This document shows positions 1 through 7,888 of a DNA stretch of 18,059 nt, piece by piece (position 1 is the stretch's first letter; each line of letters begins with the position of its first letter). This DNA comes from an uncultured Thermomicrobiales bacterium. Lineage in GTDB: Bacteria; Chloroflexota; Chloroflexia; Thermomicrobiales; UBA6265. The stretch spans positions 1-18,059 of the forward strand of contig CADCWH010000245.1 of the NCBI GenBank assembly GCA_902806395.1. Direction: 5' to 3'. The translations under genes and the position numbers were made by a program. The notes beneath the pieces are model-generated. The model did no database searches, had not been told where the DNA came from, and saw only the letters and a list, made by a program, of their open reading frames with translations.

Positions 1-201
1 CAGACAACGCAACCACCGTTGCCACCGACCGGCGAGACAGCGAAAATTATCGACAGCGGCCCGTTGCAGTCGATGGCGACGACAGGCGACACGTTCCTCT
101 CGCCGGAAACAGTTGAGCGCTTGAAGATTCCGAATCCGGCGACCAATCCGTTGGTGCCGCACGCCAACTGGTCGATCGCCAATGAGTGGTGGGACGATTG
201 A
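1..201 (+). CDS. C-terminal end of an unrecognised protein (partial)
   Basis: The reading frame is open from the first base of the window and ends with TGA at 199-201, so only the last 66 residues are visible and the true start lies outside. The fragment is polar and proline-rich, with no membrane segment, and ends in an aromatic/acidic tail (NEWWDD). I see no family motif and assign no function. That it is a real gene end rests on a strong hairpin placed 33 bases after the stop and on a convergent gene lying beyond it. The TTG at 19-21 could serve as a start only if this were a free-standing 60-residue ORF. I consider that unlikely, since the frame stays open to the window edge and no ribosome binding site precedes it. 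Confidence 0.55.
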   Translation, partial: QTTQPPLPPTGETAKIIDSGPLQSMATTGDTFLSPETVERLKIPNPATNPLVPHANWSIANEWWDD

Positions 202-233
202 GGCAGCCCCGTCGCCGCGACGAACGACGCCAT

Positions 234-281
234 AGACGCCAAGACCCCCGGTCAACCTATTGACCGGGGGTCTTGGCGTCT
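234..281. terminator. Perfect 22-bp hairpin, probable bidirectional terminator
   Basis: The arms 234-255 and 260-281 are exact reverse complements around a 4-base loop (ccta). The stem is rich in G/C, including a run of five C facing five G. It sits between the stop of the leftmost gene (201) and the stop of the convergent DEAD-box helicase (316), where a shared terminator is expected. Neither side has a clear T-tract, so release would rely on stem strength. It could instead act as a barrier to antisense read-through or as an mRNA-stabilising 3' end. Confidence 0.75.
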
Positions 282-315
282 GTCGTCTGGTGAGCGCGGG
301 ACTTGGGCCAGCTAC

Positions 316-3300
316 CTACTCCCGGAATCCCCGGTCGTCGTCGCGGGCCGGTCGCGGGGCGCGGTCGTCCTGGCGGAAAGGACGCGTGGACCGGTCATCC
401 TCACGGAACGGCCGGTCCTCCCGCCCGAACGACCGGTTAGCCGGACCATCGGCCGGCCGGCGTGGCGGCGGACCGCCCCGGTCGTCACGGGCCCGGAACG
501 GTGGACGGTCATCACGGTCGCGGCAGGGGGGGCGGTCGTCACGACCCCGGAACGGCGGCCGGTCGGCACGGTCGAAGCGGGCATCGCCGACAGGGGGGCG
601 CTCGGCCCAGGGACGGTCGGCGCGAGCCGGACCGGCATCGGGGCCGGATCGCGGGCCTCGATCATCGTTGAACCGGACGCTCCCCGAGCCACGACCCCGG
701 TCGTTCCGATCACGCGGCGGGCGGTCGTCGTCGCGGCGCGGGCCGCCGCCGAAGCGGTTGCCCCCACCCGACGATCGGTCACCACGTCCGCCGAATCGGT
801 CGTTCGACCGTCCACCGCCCCCACCCGGTCCGCCCCGGTCCTCTCGGGCCGGTCGGCCGCTGCCCTGGGGCGCGACTTCTGCCGCCACCGGTCGTCCCTT
901 TATGGCTGTGCGGTTGAGGGCCGTCACGACCTGGGCAGACACGTCGGCCGGCACGTCAACATAGGTGTAGCTGTCCAGGATGTCGATCGCCCCGATGCTG
1001 CGGCCGGGGATGCCGGCCTCGTTGGCGATCGCGCCGACCATGTCCTGTGGCCGGACGCCCTGGTTGCGCCCGATGTTGACGAACAAGCGGACCATCCCGG
1101 TCTCCCGGCGGCCGCGGTCGGCCGTCGAGAATGTTGCCAGGTCATCTTCCTTCAGGTTCTCCGGGGTCGCGCGTCCCGTCTCGTCGGCGTAGAGCTTCAG
1201 GATCGCCGCCGCGATCTCGACCGCGTCACGATCGTCAGTCAGGCTGTCGACCACCTCAACGTAGGGAGCGAACTGGTCAGCGTTCTTCAGCACTTCCTCA
1301 ATCTGCTGCTTCATCGCCTCGCGGCGTCGCTCGGCGACGTCCGAAAGCGTGGGCAGCCGGCGCGGCTCGATCGGGGCCTTGACGATCCGCTCGATCTGGC
1401 GCAGCCACCGCGTCTCACGCGGGGTGATCAGGGTGATCGCTTCACCGGTCCGCCCGGCCCGGCCCGTCCGGCCGATCCGGTGAACGTAGGCCTCGGCGCT
1501 CTCTGGGATGTCGTAGTTGATGACGTGGCTGACTTCCGGAATGTCGAGACCTCGGGCCGCCACGTCGGTGGCGATCAAGATGTCGGCCTGGTTACCCCGG
1601 AACCTGCGCATCACTCGGTCGCGCTGCGCTTGCGACAGGTCGCCGTGCAGTGTCTCGACCGCGTAGCCACGCGCCAGCAGAGACTCGCCCAGCTCGTCGA
1701 CCTGATGCTTGGTCCGGCAGAAGATCATCGCCGAGCCGGGCTCCTCAGCATCGAGGATCCGGGTCAGGGCATCCGTCTTCCGGGATCGCGGCACCTCGAA
1801 ATAACTCTGACGCGTCTCCGGCACCGTCATCTGCTTGCCGGCGACGCTGATCCGGCGTGGTTCCCGCATGTGGGTCCGGGCCAGATCGACGATCCGGGGC
1901 GGCATGGTCGCCGAGAACAGGGCGGTCTGGCGCGAGGCGGGGACCTGCTGGAGGATCCACTCGATGTCCTCGATGAAGCCCATGTCCAGCATCTCGTCGG
2001 CCTCGTCTAGGACGAAGAAGGCCAACGCGTCGAGGTCCAGCGTACCGCGCCGCATGTGGTCCATCACCCGTCCCGGAGTGCCGACCACGATCTGGACGCC
2101 GCGCTGGAGGCCGCGGAACTGCCGCTCGTAGGCCTGTCCACCGTAGATCGGCAGCGTCTCGACCTCCTTGTGACGGCCGTACTTATGCAGCGCCTCGGAG
2201 ACCTGGATGGCCAGTTCCCGGGTCGGGCACAGGATCAGGGCCTGGACCTTCCGCAGCCGCGGGTCGATGGACTCGATGATCGGGAAGCCGAAGGCCGCCG
2301 TCTTGCCGGAACCCGTCTGGGCCTGGGCGATGATGTCGTCGCCCGTGATCAGGGCCGGGATGGTCGCGATCTGGATCGGGGTCGGCTCCTCGTAGCCGAC
2401 CTCCTTGATCGAGCGCAGCAGCGCACCCGACAGGCCGAGGTCCTCGAAGGTCGGGGAGTCCGGCTCGTCGATCACCGGCTCAACCACCCGCTCCGGGGTC
2501 CGCCCGGTCCCACGGTCGGCGTCACGGTCACGGGCGACGAAACGCTCACGGGCGACGTCGCGCTCTCCGTCACGTCGGACATCGTCACGCGGCCGGTCAT
2601 CGCGAGCGCGGTCATCATCCCGGTATCGCTCCCGGTCACCGCGGGAGGTCCGGCCGGCGACGAGGGGCTCCCGAGACCGATCGTCGCTTCGGGGATCGCG
2701 GTCACCGTCGCGAACCGGGATGTCCTCGGGCATGGGCGGCGGAGAGTCGAGGGCTCGCTCGATCTCACGCTCTTCGCGCCGAGACGTTCCGGACGAGGTA
2801 GCAGTCGACTGGCCGACGATGCGAGACCACGGGTCCGGGCTGGCCGCTGCGGCGACGGGGGCCGGGGCAGCGGTCTGCTCCCGATCACCCGCCATTTCCG
2901 CAAGATCACCAGAATCATCCAATTCAAATCGACGCACGATTTCGGCGGCCGAGTCGACGACCGGACCAGTGTCGTCTCCCGAGTCCTGCCCACCGGCCGC
3001 GGCGAGCGTCGCATTGCCTACGAGGTCCTCGACGCCCATCAGGCTGGTCGTCTCGTCTTGGCCGATTGGGGCTGGGCGATCGTGGGACGTGAGAAAGTCA
3101 TCGATGGAACCGACGTCGTCACGTCGCGCGTCGTCGGTGTCTTGAGGGGAGGAAACCGTCGCTTGCCCCTCGAAGCGATTCTCCGGCTGGTTAGAGCTCG
3201 AATCTGGGTCGTCGTTGATCATGTCGAAGGCGCCCGACCGACCGGAGAAAGCGTCAGCTTCTCCGTTCCCGTCAACCACGTTCGCCGAGGCATCCTGGTC

Positions 3301-3420
3301 CGGAGCGGGATCGAAGGACGTGCGCCCGTCGGCGTGGTCGCGAGCGTCGGTGTCGTTGACGTCGGTCGTCTCGTCGGTATCGGGCGAGCGGGTATCGTCC
3401 TGCTGTTCGGTCCAGGCCAT
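316..3420 (-). CDS. deaD: DEAD-box ATP-dependent RNA helicase with long acidic N-terminus and Arg/Asp/Gly tail
   Basis: This is an ATP-dependent RNA unwinding enzyme of the DeaD/CsdA/CshA type, acting on structured RNA in ribosome assembly, mRNA decay or cold adaptation. With the ATG at 3418-3420 the product has 1034 residues. That start has a GAGGTG ribosome site 6 bases upstream; an in-frame start 27 codons further up looks worse. Residues 1-200 are acidic and low in complexity, and about 200-310 are rich in Arg and Asp. The Q motif follows at about 325-350, then AQTGSGKT (367-374), PTRELA (399-404), DEAD (472-475), SAT (503-505), ARGLDIP (622-628) and HRIGRTGR (647-654). Residues about 776-850 resemble the DbpA/CsdA-type RNA-binding domain. 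Residues 851-1034 form a Gly/Arg/Asp/Pro tail with repeated DDRPPFR-like units. The usual length is about 450-650, so the extra mass is the disordered ends. The gene appears monocistronic. Confidence 0.95.
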   Translation of the reverse strand: MAWTEQQDDTRSPDTDETTDVNDTDARDHADGRTSFDPAPDQDASANVVDGNGEADAFSGRSGAFDMINDDPDSSSNQPENRFEGQATVSSPQDTDDARRDDVGSIDDFLTSHDRPAPIGQDETTSLMGVEDLVGNATLAAAGGQDSGDDTGPVVDSAAEIVRRFELDDSGDLAEMAGDREQTAAPAPVAAAASPDPWSRIVGQSTATSSGTSRREEREIERALDSPPPMPEDIPVRDGDRDPRSDDRSREPLVAGRTSRGDRERYRDDDRARDDRPRDDVRRDGERDVARERFVARDRDADRGTGRTPERVVEPVIDEPDSPTFEDLGLSGALLRSIKEVGYEEPTPIQIATIPALITGDDIIAQAQTGSGKTAAFGFPIIESIDPRLRKVQALILCPTRELAIQVSEALHKYGRHKEVETLPIYGGQAYERQFRGLQRGVQIVVGTPGRVMDHMRRGTLDLDALAFFVLDEADEMLDMGFIEDIEWILQQVPASRQTALFSATMPPRIVDLARTHMREPRRISVAGKQMTVPETRQSYFEVPRSRKTDALTRILDAEEPGSAMIFCRTKHQVDELGESLLARGYAVETLHGDLSQAQRDRVMRRFRGNQADILIATDVAARGLDIPEVSHVINYDIPESAEAYVHRIGRTGRAGRTGEAITLITPRETRWLRQIERIVKAPIEPRRLPTLSDVAERRREAMKQQIEEVLKNADQFAPYVEVVDSLTDDRDAVEIAAAILKLYADETGRATPENLKEDDLATFSTADRGRRETGMVRLFVNIGRNQGVRPQDMVGAIANEAGIPGRSIGAIDILDSYTYVDVPADVSAQVVTALNRTAIKGRPVAAEVAPQGSGRPAREDRGGPGGGGGRSNDRFGGRGDRSSGGGNRFGGGPRRDDDRPPRDRNDRGRGSGSVRFNDDRGPRSGPDAGPARADRPWAERPPVGDARFDRADRPPFRGRDDRPPCRDRDDRPPFRARDDRGGPPPRRPADGPANRSFGREDRPFREDDRSTRPFRQDDRAPRPARDDDRGFRE

Positions 3421-3751
3421 CGGGCACACCTCATCGGCTGGGGCGCGTGCTGGACATCTCCCACGGCGACTCGAAGTCGGCTCGTCCAGAACACACCACA
3501 CGGACGACCGACATGTGCGGCCGTCAAAACGCGGAGACTGCTTTCACGTAGCACGGGGAGGGATGGTGCAACATCCGAGGATTTCCACGGGCGCCGTCTT
3601 GCGCGTAGGTGGCCAACTATACCATAACGCTCAGCCCACGACGGCTCGATTCCGGCCCCGTGGATGCTACGATGACCCACGCGAGCACCCACGGCGGGGG
3701 TGACGTACGATTCGGTATCCGGCTTAGATCACGGTCTCACGGGAGGACGAC
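3421..3751. promoter_or_regulatory. Divergent intergenic region between helicase and tandem malic enzyme
   Basis: These 331 bases separate two divergently transcribed genes and hold no convincing ORF. On the minus strand there is a TATAGT hexamer (complement of 3616-3621), close to a -10 consensus, but I see no good -35 at the proper distance. If it is used, the helicase mRNA would carry a leader of roughly 190 bases. That is notable because cold-shock helicase genes often have long leaders. A short stem (3467-3471 with 3475-3479) lies in that leader. Ribosome sites are clear on both sides: GAGGTG for the helicase (complement of 3427-3432) and GGGAGGA at 3741-3747 for the malic enzyme. Promoter positions are guesses. 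Confidence 0.35.
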
Positions 3752-6493
3752 GTGTCCCAGCGGAAGGCGCAAGCGCCCACCGACGATCGACGGCAGACCC
3801 CACTCTCGACCGTCGACGCGGCCGATGGGGGACCGGCGGTCGGTCCGGAGGACAACCGGGCAGGTGAGGTGCATCCGGCGACATTATCGCCTACCCCGGA
3901 GTTCGCCCCTCCCATCCCAACACCAGCTCCGCCACCCGTCGCGCCCGTGACCAGTGCCGGACCATCGTTCACCGGTGGCGACGCCGAGGCGGCCGAAGAG
4001 GGTCTCGACTACCGGCGCCGGTACCGTGGCTTGATCGGGGTCCGCAGCAAAGTCCCGGTGCGGGACCGGGCGATCCTCTCGCTGGTCTATACCCCCGGTG
4101 TCGCCGAGGCGTGCCTGGCGATCCGGGACGATGCCCTGGTCTCCTACGACCTCACCTGCCGCGGTAACACGGTCGCCATCCTGACCGACGGCTCTGACAT
4201 CTTCGGCAGCCAGGTCGGACCGCCGGAGGCCGCGATCCCGATCGAGGAGGGCAAGAGTGTCCTCTTCAAGACCTTCGCCGGCATCGATGCCTTCCCGATC
4301 TGCCTGTCTACCCGCGATCCGCAGGCGATCGTCGAGACCGGCGCCGCGATCATGCCCACCTTCGGCGCCATCTGCCTGGACGACATCTCCGCCCCCCACG
4401 CCTTCACCGTTGCCGACCACCTGGAAAAGGCGGGCGATATCCCCGTCTTTTCCAACCAGCACCACGGCACGGCCGTCTTGGTCCTCGGAGCCCTGCTTAA
4501 CGCCGTCAAGATCGTCAAGAAGGATCTCGCCGACGTCTCGGTCGTGATCAGCGGGGCGGGCGTCGCGGGCATCGGCGTCGCCCGGCTGCTGACCCGTTCG
4601 GGAATCCGTAACGTGGTGGTCTGCGACCGTGCCGGGGCGATCTACCGCTACCGCCCGGAGCGGATGAACTGGGCCAAGGCCTACGTCGCCAAAGAGACCA
4701 ATCCCCACGACCGCCGCGGCGGCCTGGCCGAGATGTTGAAGGGGGCTGATGTCTTCGTCGGCCTGTCGACCGGTGGCATCGTGACCGAAGAGATGGTCCG
4801 AAGCATGGCCCGAGACCCGATCGTCTTCGCCCTGGCCGTCCCCGAGGCGGAGATCGACCCCGACGCCGCCCGGTCCGGTGGAGCCCGGGTGGTGGCCACG
4901 GGCCGCTCCGACTTCGCCAACACGATGGACATCTCGCTTGTCTTCCCGGGATTCTTCCGGGGTCTGCTCGACAGCCGAGCCCGCAACATCCGTCTCCGCA
5001 CCCTGCGCTACGCCGCGGATGCCCTGGCGGCGATGGTCCGCCCGGACGAGCTCCACCCGGACCAGATCGTCCCCCGCATCTTCGACTTCCGGGTCGCCCC
5101 ATCGATTGCGGCAGCCGTGGTCCGGGGCACGCTGGAGGCTGGAGAGGCCGGGCGTCAGGTCGACCCGGCCGAGGTCTACGAGAAGACTCGCCGGTTCGTC
5201 TACGAGGGGCGCCTGCTCCCCTCGAAGCCCAGCACCCGGGCCGAGCAGCGGACCTTCCGGGAAGAGGCAATCGAGCTGCGGGAGCGACACGGCGGGGTGC
5301 TGGAGATCCAGAGCAAGATCCCGATCCGGGACCACCACATCCTGAACCTGCTCTATGTGCCCCCGGCGGCCCTGGTCCCCGCCCGGATCATCCGGGACGA
5401 GCCGGAGCGCGTCACGGAGCTCACGAGCAAGGGCAACTTGGTCGCGATCGTCACCGACGGTTCGGCGGTCCTCGGCCTCGGTGACATCGGGGCCCAGGCC
5501 GCCCTGCCGGTGATGGAGGGCAAAGCGGTCCTGTTCCAGTCTCTGGCCGGGGTGGAAGCGTTCCCGATCTGTCTGGCCGCCAGGGACCCGGACGAGATCG
5601 TCCGGATCGTCGAGGCCATCTCGCCGAGCTTCGGTGGCATCAACCTGGAGGACATCAGCGCCCCGCGCTGTTTCGAGATCGAAGCCAAGCTGCGTGAGCG
5701 GCTGGACATGCCTGTCTTCCACGACGACCAGCACGGCACGGCGATCGTCGTCGCCGCGGCCCTGCTGAACGGCCTCCGCCTGCGCGGGGGCACCATGGCC
5801 GAGACGCGGGTGGCGATCAACGGAGCCGGCGCGGCCGGTATCGCCGTTGCCAAACTGCTCTTGGCCCTGGGCATCGGCGACGTGATCCTATGCGACCGGG
5901 CCGGCTCCATCCATGCCGGCCGCGTCGACCACATGGACGACTCCAAGCGTGAGATCGCCGGGATGACCAACCGCGAGCGGCGCACCGGGCGACTATCCGA
6001 GGTGCTCGGCGGGCTCGACGCCTTCATCGGCCTGTCGGCGGCCGGAGCGCTCACGCCGGACGACGTCCGCGCCATGGCCCCGGAGCCGTTGGTCTTCGCC
6101 CTGGCCAACCCGATCCCCGAGATCACCCCGGACCTCGCCAAAGAGGCCGGTGCGCTGGCCGTGGCGACCGGGCGCAGCGATTTCCCGAACCAGGTCAACA
6201 ACTCGCTCGCCTTCCCGGGCGTGCTGCGCGGGGCGCTCGACGTCAAGGCCCGCACGGTCAACGACGAGATGAAGATCGCTGCCGCCGCCGCGATCGCGGA
6301 ACTGGTCACCGACGACGAGTTGACGGCCGAATTCCTGATCCCCGACAGCCTCGACCTCCGGGTCCCACCCCGCGTCGCCGGGGCTGTCGCCCGCGCCGCG
6401 ATCGAGACCGGCGTCGCCCGCCTCGCGATGGACCCGCTGGAGGTCGAGGCCCGCTGCCGGGACCTCATCTACGAGGGCACCATCGCCCTCTGA
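3752..6493 (+). CDS. Tandem (duplicated) malic enzyme, two complementary-degenerate halves
   Basis: The product has 913 residues and starts at GTG, 4 bases after GGGAGGA. Malic enzyme decarboxylates malate to pyruvate with reduction of NAD(P) in the cytosol. Residues 1-85 are Pro/Ala-rich and probably disordered. Unit 1 (about 86-490) has YTPGVAEAC (113-121), RGN (137-139), EEGK (165-168) and the nucleotide loop GAGVAG (268-273). It reads FSNQHHGTA (233-241) where the family has FHDDQHGTA, so both metal-binding Asp are gone, and its ANP and NQVNN motifs are also lost. Unit 2 (about 505-913) has LEDISAP (632-638), FHDDQHGTA (656-664), GAGAAG (691-696), ANPIPE (785-790) and FPNQVNNS (811-818) intact. 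Its tyrosine loop is changed to YVPPAALVP (535-543). Each unit is about the size of a small-subunit malic enzyme (roughly 400 residues). It is not a malic enzyme/phosphotransacetylase fusion. Whether one or no site is active is inferred, not shown. Confidence 0.9.
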   Translation: MSQRKAQAPTDDRRQTPLSTVDAADGGPAVGPEDNRAGEVHPATLSPTPEFAPPIPTPAPPPVAPVTSAGPSFTGGDAEAAEEGLDYRRRYRGLIGVRSKVPVRDRAILSLVYTPGVAEACLAIRDDALVSYDLTCRGNTVAILTDGSDIFGSQVGPPEAAIPIEEGKSVLFKTFAGIDAFPICLSTRDPQAIVETGAAIMPTFGAICLDDISAPHAFTVADHLEKAGDIPVFSNQHHGTAVLVLGALLNAVKIVKKDLADVSVVISGAGVAGIGVARLLTRSGIRNVVVCDRAGAIYRYRPERMNWAKAYVAKETNPHDRRGGLAEMLKGADVFVGLSTGGIVTEEMVRSMARDPIVFALAVPEAEIDPDAARSGGARVVATGRSDFANTMDISLVFPGFFRGLLDSRARNIRLRTLRYAADALAAMVRPDELHPDQIVPRIFDFRVAPSIAAAVVRGTLEAGEAGRQVDPAEVYEKTRRFVYEGRLLPSKPSTRAEQRTFREEAIELRERHGGVLEIQSKIPIRDHHILNLLYVPPAALVPARIIRDEPERVTELTSKGNLVAIVTDGSAVLGLGDIGAQAALPVMEGKAVLFQSLAGVEAFPICLAARDPDEIVRIVEAISPSFGGINLEDISAPRCFEIEAKLRERLDMPVFHDDQHGTAIVVAAALLNGLRLRGGTMAETRVAINGAGAAGIAVAKLLLALGIGDVILCDRAGSIHAGRVDHMDDSKREIAGMTNRERRTGRLSEVLGGLDAFIGLSAAGALTPDDVRAMAPEPLVFALANPIPEITPDLAKEAGALAVATGRSDFPNQVNNSLAFPGVLRGALDVKARTVNDEMKIAAAAAIAELVTDDELTAEFLIPDSLDLRVPPRVAGAVARAAIETGVARLAMDPLEVEARCRDLIYEGTIAL

Positions 6494-6800
6494 CAGCGAT
6501 ACCGCCCCCGAGCGGCAATGCTGGGTCCGTGGGTGGGAGGACGTGACGTGAGTCGTCGCGCGATCTGGTCACCACGTCCGGGCGGACTTGATAGGCCGCG
6601 AGCCATTGAGGTCACGGCCAGGGCAACGGACGGTTGATCGTCCCGCGGTTCACGCACACTTTCGGCACCTGCCGACGCGTGCCCAGGGGCCGCGGCGTGC
6701 ATCCGTCCAGGGCAGCGGCGGCGTAGATACCGCTGACACCCCCGCATCATGTGCCCCCCCGCCGACCGCCGCGCGGTGGCCCGGCCACCTGGAGACTGCC
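6494..6800. other. Intergenic stretch before the beta-lactamase-like gene
   Basis: This is a 307-base gap in which I support no gene. The downstream frame is open back to about 6588. However, the encoded extension is Arg/Pro-rich with no ribosome site, and it would bury the signal peptide about 90 residues inside the protein. A minus-strand ORF of 93 codons (6750-6469) overlaps the malic enzyme end and looks like noise. A short CCGC/GCGG stem (6502-6505 with 6512-6515) just after the malic enzyme stop is too weak to call a terminator. I cannot place a promoter. Confidence 0.4.
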
Positions 6801-7853
6801 GTGCCCCCGGAATTACTCGCGCATCACCGCTCCTTCCGCCCGACGGGTCGAACCCTCACGGTCGCGCTGGTCGTCCTGACCATCATGTCCTCGGTCGGCA
6901 CCCTGGCGGTGCGGGCCGCGCCGCCCGTGAGAGACCCATGGTCCGTGTTCGATTCCTCCTTCGAGACGGTCGCCCCGAGGACAGGATTCCTGGCAGCCGA
7001 GATCGTCGACGGTGCCTGCGAGTCGGTCCACGCCCTCCGCGCCGAAGCACCGATCGCCATCGCCTCGGTGTTCAAGCTATGGGTGCTGGCCGAACTAGTC
7101 GCCCAGGTGGAGTCCGGAGATGCCGAGTGGGACGAACCCCTGGCCATCCGCCAGGAGTGGAAAAGCCTTCCCTCCGGATCGATGATCGCCTACGCGGACG
7201 GTGCCGAGTTCCCCCTCTCCCTCTACGCCGAGCAGATGATTCGGGAGAGCGACAACACCGCCACCGACCACTTGATCCACCACCTCGGCCGGGAGCGGAT
7301 CGAGGCCGATCTTGTCCGCTTCGGTCACGCCTCCCCCGAGCTGAACCTGCCGCTCCTCACCACCCGAGAATTTTTCACCTTCAAGATCGGCATGACCGAG
7401 CGTCAGGTGGCCGAGTACCTCGCGGCAACCGAGTCCGACCGCCGGACGATGCTCGGCGAGGTGGTCGATCCCTACCCGCTGCTGGACGTCGGTTGGGGCA
7501 CCTGGAACAGCCCGGAACTCATCGACACCGTGGAGTGGTTCGCCTCGCCGGGGGACATCTGCCGGGTCTTGGCCTACCTCTACGGCAGGTCGTCCGAGCC
7601 GGGGATGGGGCCGCTCTGGGGCATCATGATGCAGAACCGCGGTGGTGCGATCGACGCCGGACGGTGGCCGGAGGCGGGGTTCAAGGGCGGCTTCGAAGCG
7701 GGGGTCTACAACCTCACTTGGCTACTCCGTCGCGGCGACGACCGCATCTTCGTCTTGACCGCCGGATTCAACGACCCCGCACGGTTCGTGGACCAGGGCT
7801 GGTGCGGCGTGCTGGCACTCCAGGCGATCGACCTCCTGGCCCGACAAGAATGA
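6801..7853 (+). CDS. Exported class A beta-lactamase-like serine hydrolase
   Basis: From the GTG at 6801 the product has 350 residues. GGAG lies 7 bases upstream, and this start puts a Sec-type signal at residues 15-40 (a hydrophobic stretch ending VRAAPP). The mature protein has the penicillin-binding/beta-lactamase fold motifs in order: S89-V-F-K92 (nucleophile and general base), S150-D-N152, and K295-G-G in the place of KTG. The region matching the class A omega loop reads SPELN (178-182). In classical enzymes it reads EPELN, so the deacylating Glu166 appears to be Ser178. A cell-wall peptidase, esterase or ligand-binding role is therefore as likely as antibiotic hydrolysis. The stop TGA overlaps the ATG of a 12-codon mini-ORF (ATGA), which leads to the macro-domain gene. 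Confidence 0.82.
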   Translation: MPPELLAHHRSFRPTGRTLTVALVVLTIMSSVGTLAVRAAPPVRDPWSVFDSSFETVAPRTGFLAAEIVDGACESVHALRAEAPIAIASVFKLWVLAELVAQVESGDAEWDEPLAIRQEWKSLPSGSMIAYADGAEFPLSLYAEQMIRESDNTATDHLIHHLGRERIEADLVRFGHASPELNLPLLTTREFFTFKIGMTERQVAEYLAATESDRRTMLGEVVDPYPLLDVGWGTWNSPELIDTVEWFASPGDICRVLAYLYGRSSEPGMGPLWGIMMQNRGGAIDAGRWPEAGFKGGFEAGVYNLTWLLRRGDDRIFVLTAGFNDPARFVDQGWCGVLALQAIDLLARQE

Positions 7854-7888
7854 AGTCGACATCCCTCGCCCGGCGGCCCGACAAGTGA
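7850..7888 (+). CDS. 12-codon bridging mini-ORF between hydrolase and macro-domain genes
   Basis: The ATG at 7850 overlaps the stop of the preceding gene as ATGA. The frame encodes [12 protein letters not shown] and ends with TGA at 7886-7888, which overlaps the GTG start of the macro-domain gene as GTGA. Exact overlaps at both ends, and the lack of a visible Shine-Dalgarno before the macro gene, suggest that ribosomes could reinitiate twice across the junction. The peptide itself is probably of no importance. Chance is a real alternative for so short a frame. Confidence 0.4.
   Translation: MKSTSLARRPDK

Noticed and set aside
316..900. CRISPR-like or tandem DNA repeat array (recurring ggtcgtc/accggtc words)
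   Set aside because: The words come from the Asp/Arg/Pro/Gly-rich helicase tail. There are no constant repeats with regular spacers.
2056..3627. 523-codon plus-strand ORF opposite the helicase
   Set aside because: It is antisense to the clearly coding helicase, has a biased Arg/Gly/Val composition from GC-rich complementary codons, and shows no motif or ribosome site.
3884..5734. 616-codon minus-strand ORF opposite the tandem malic enzyme
   Set aside because: It is a shadow frame of a conserved enzyme, with Asp/Gly/Arg-biased composition and no domain.
3752..6493. Malic enzyme fused to phosphotransacetylase (MaeB-type)
   Set aside because: The second half contains malic-enzyme motifs (LEDI, FHDDQHGTA, GAGAAG) and not a phosphotransacetylase domain.
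6588..6800. 71-codon N-terminal extension of the class A-like hydrolase
   Set aside because: There is no ribosome site, and it would place the signal peptide far inside the protein. The GTG at 6801 with GGAG is better.
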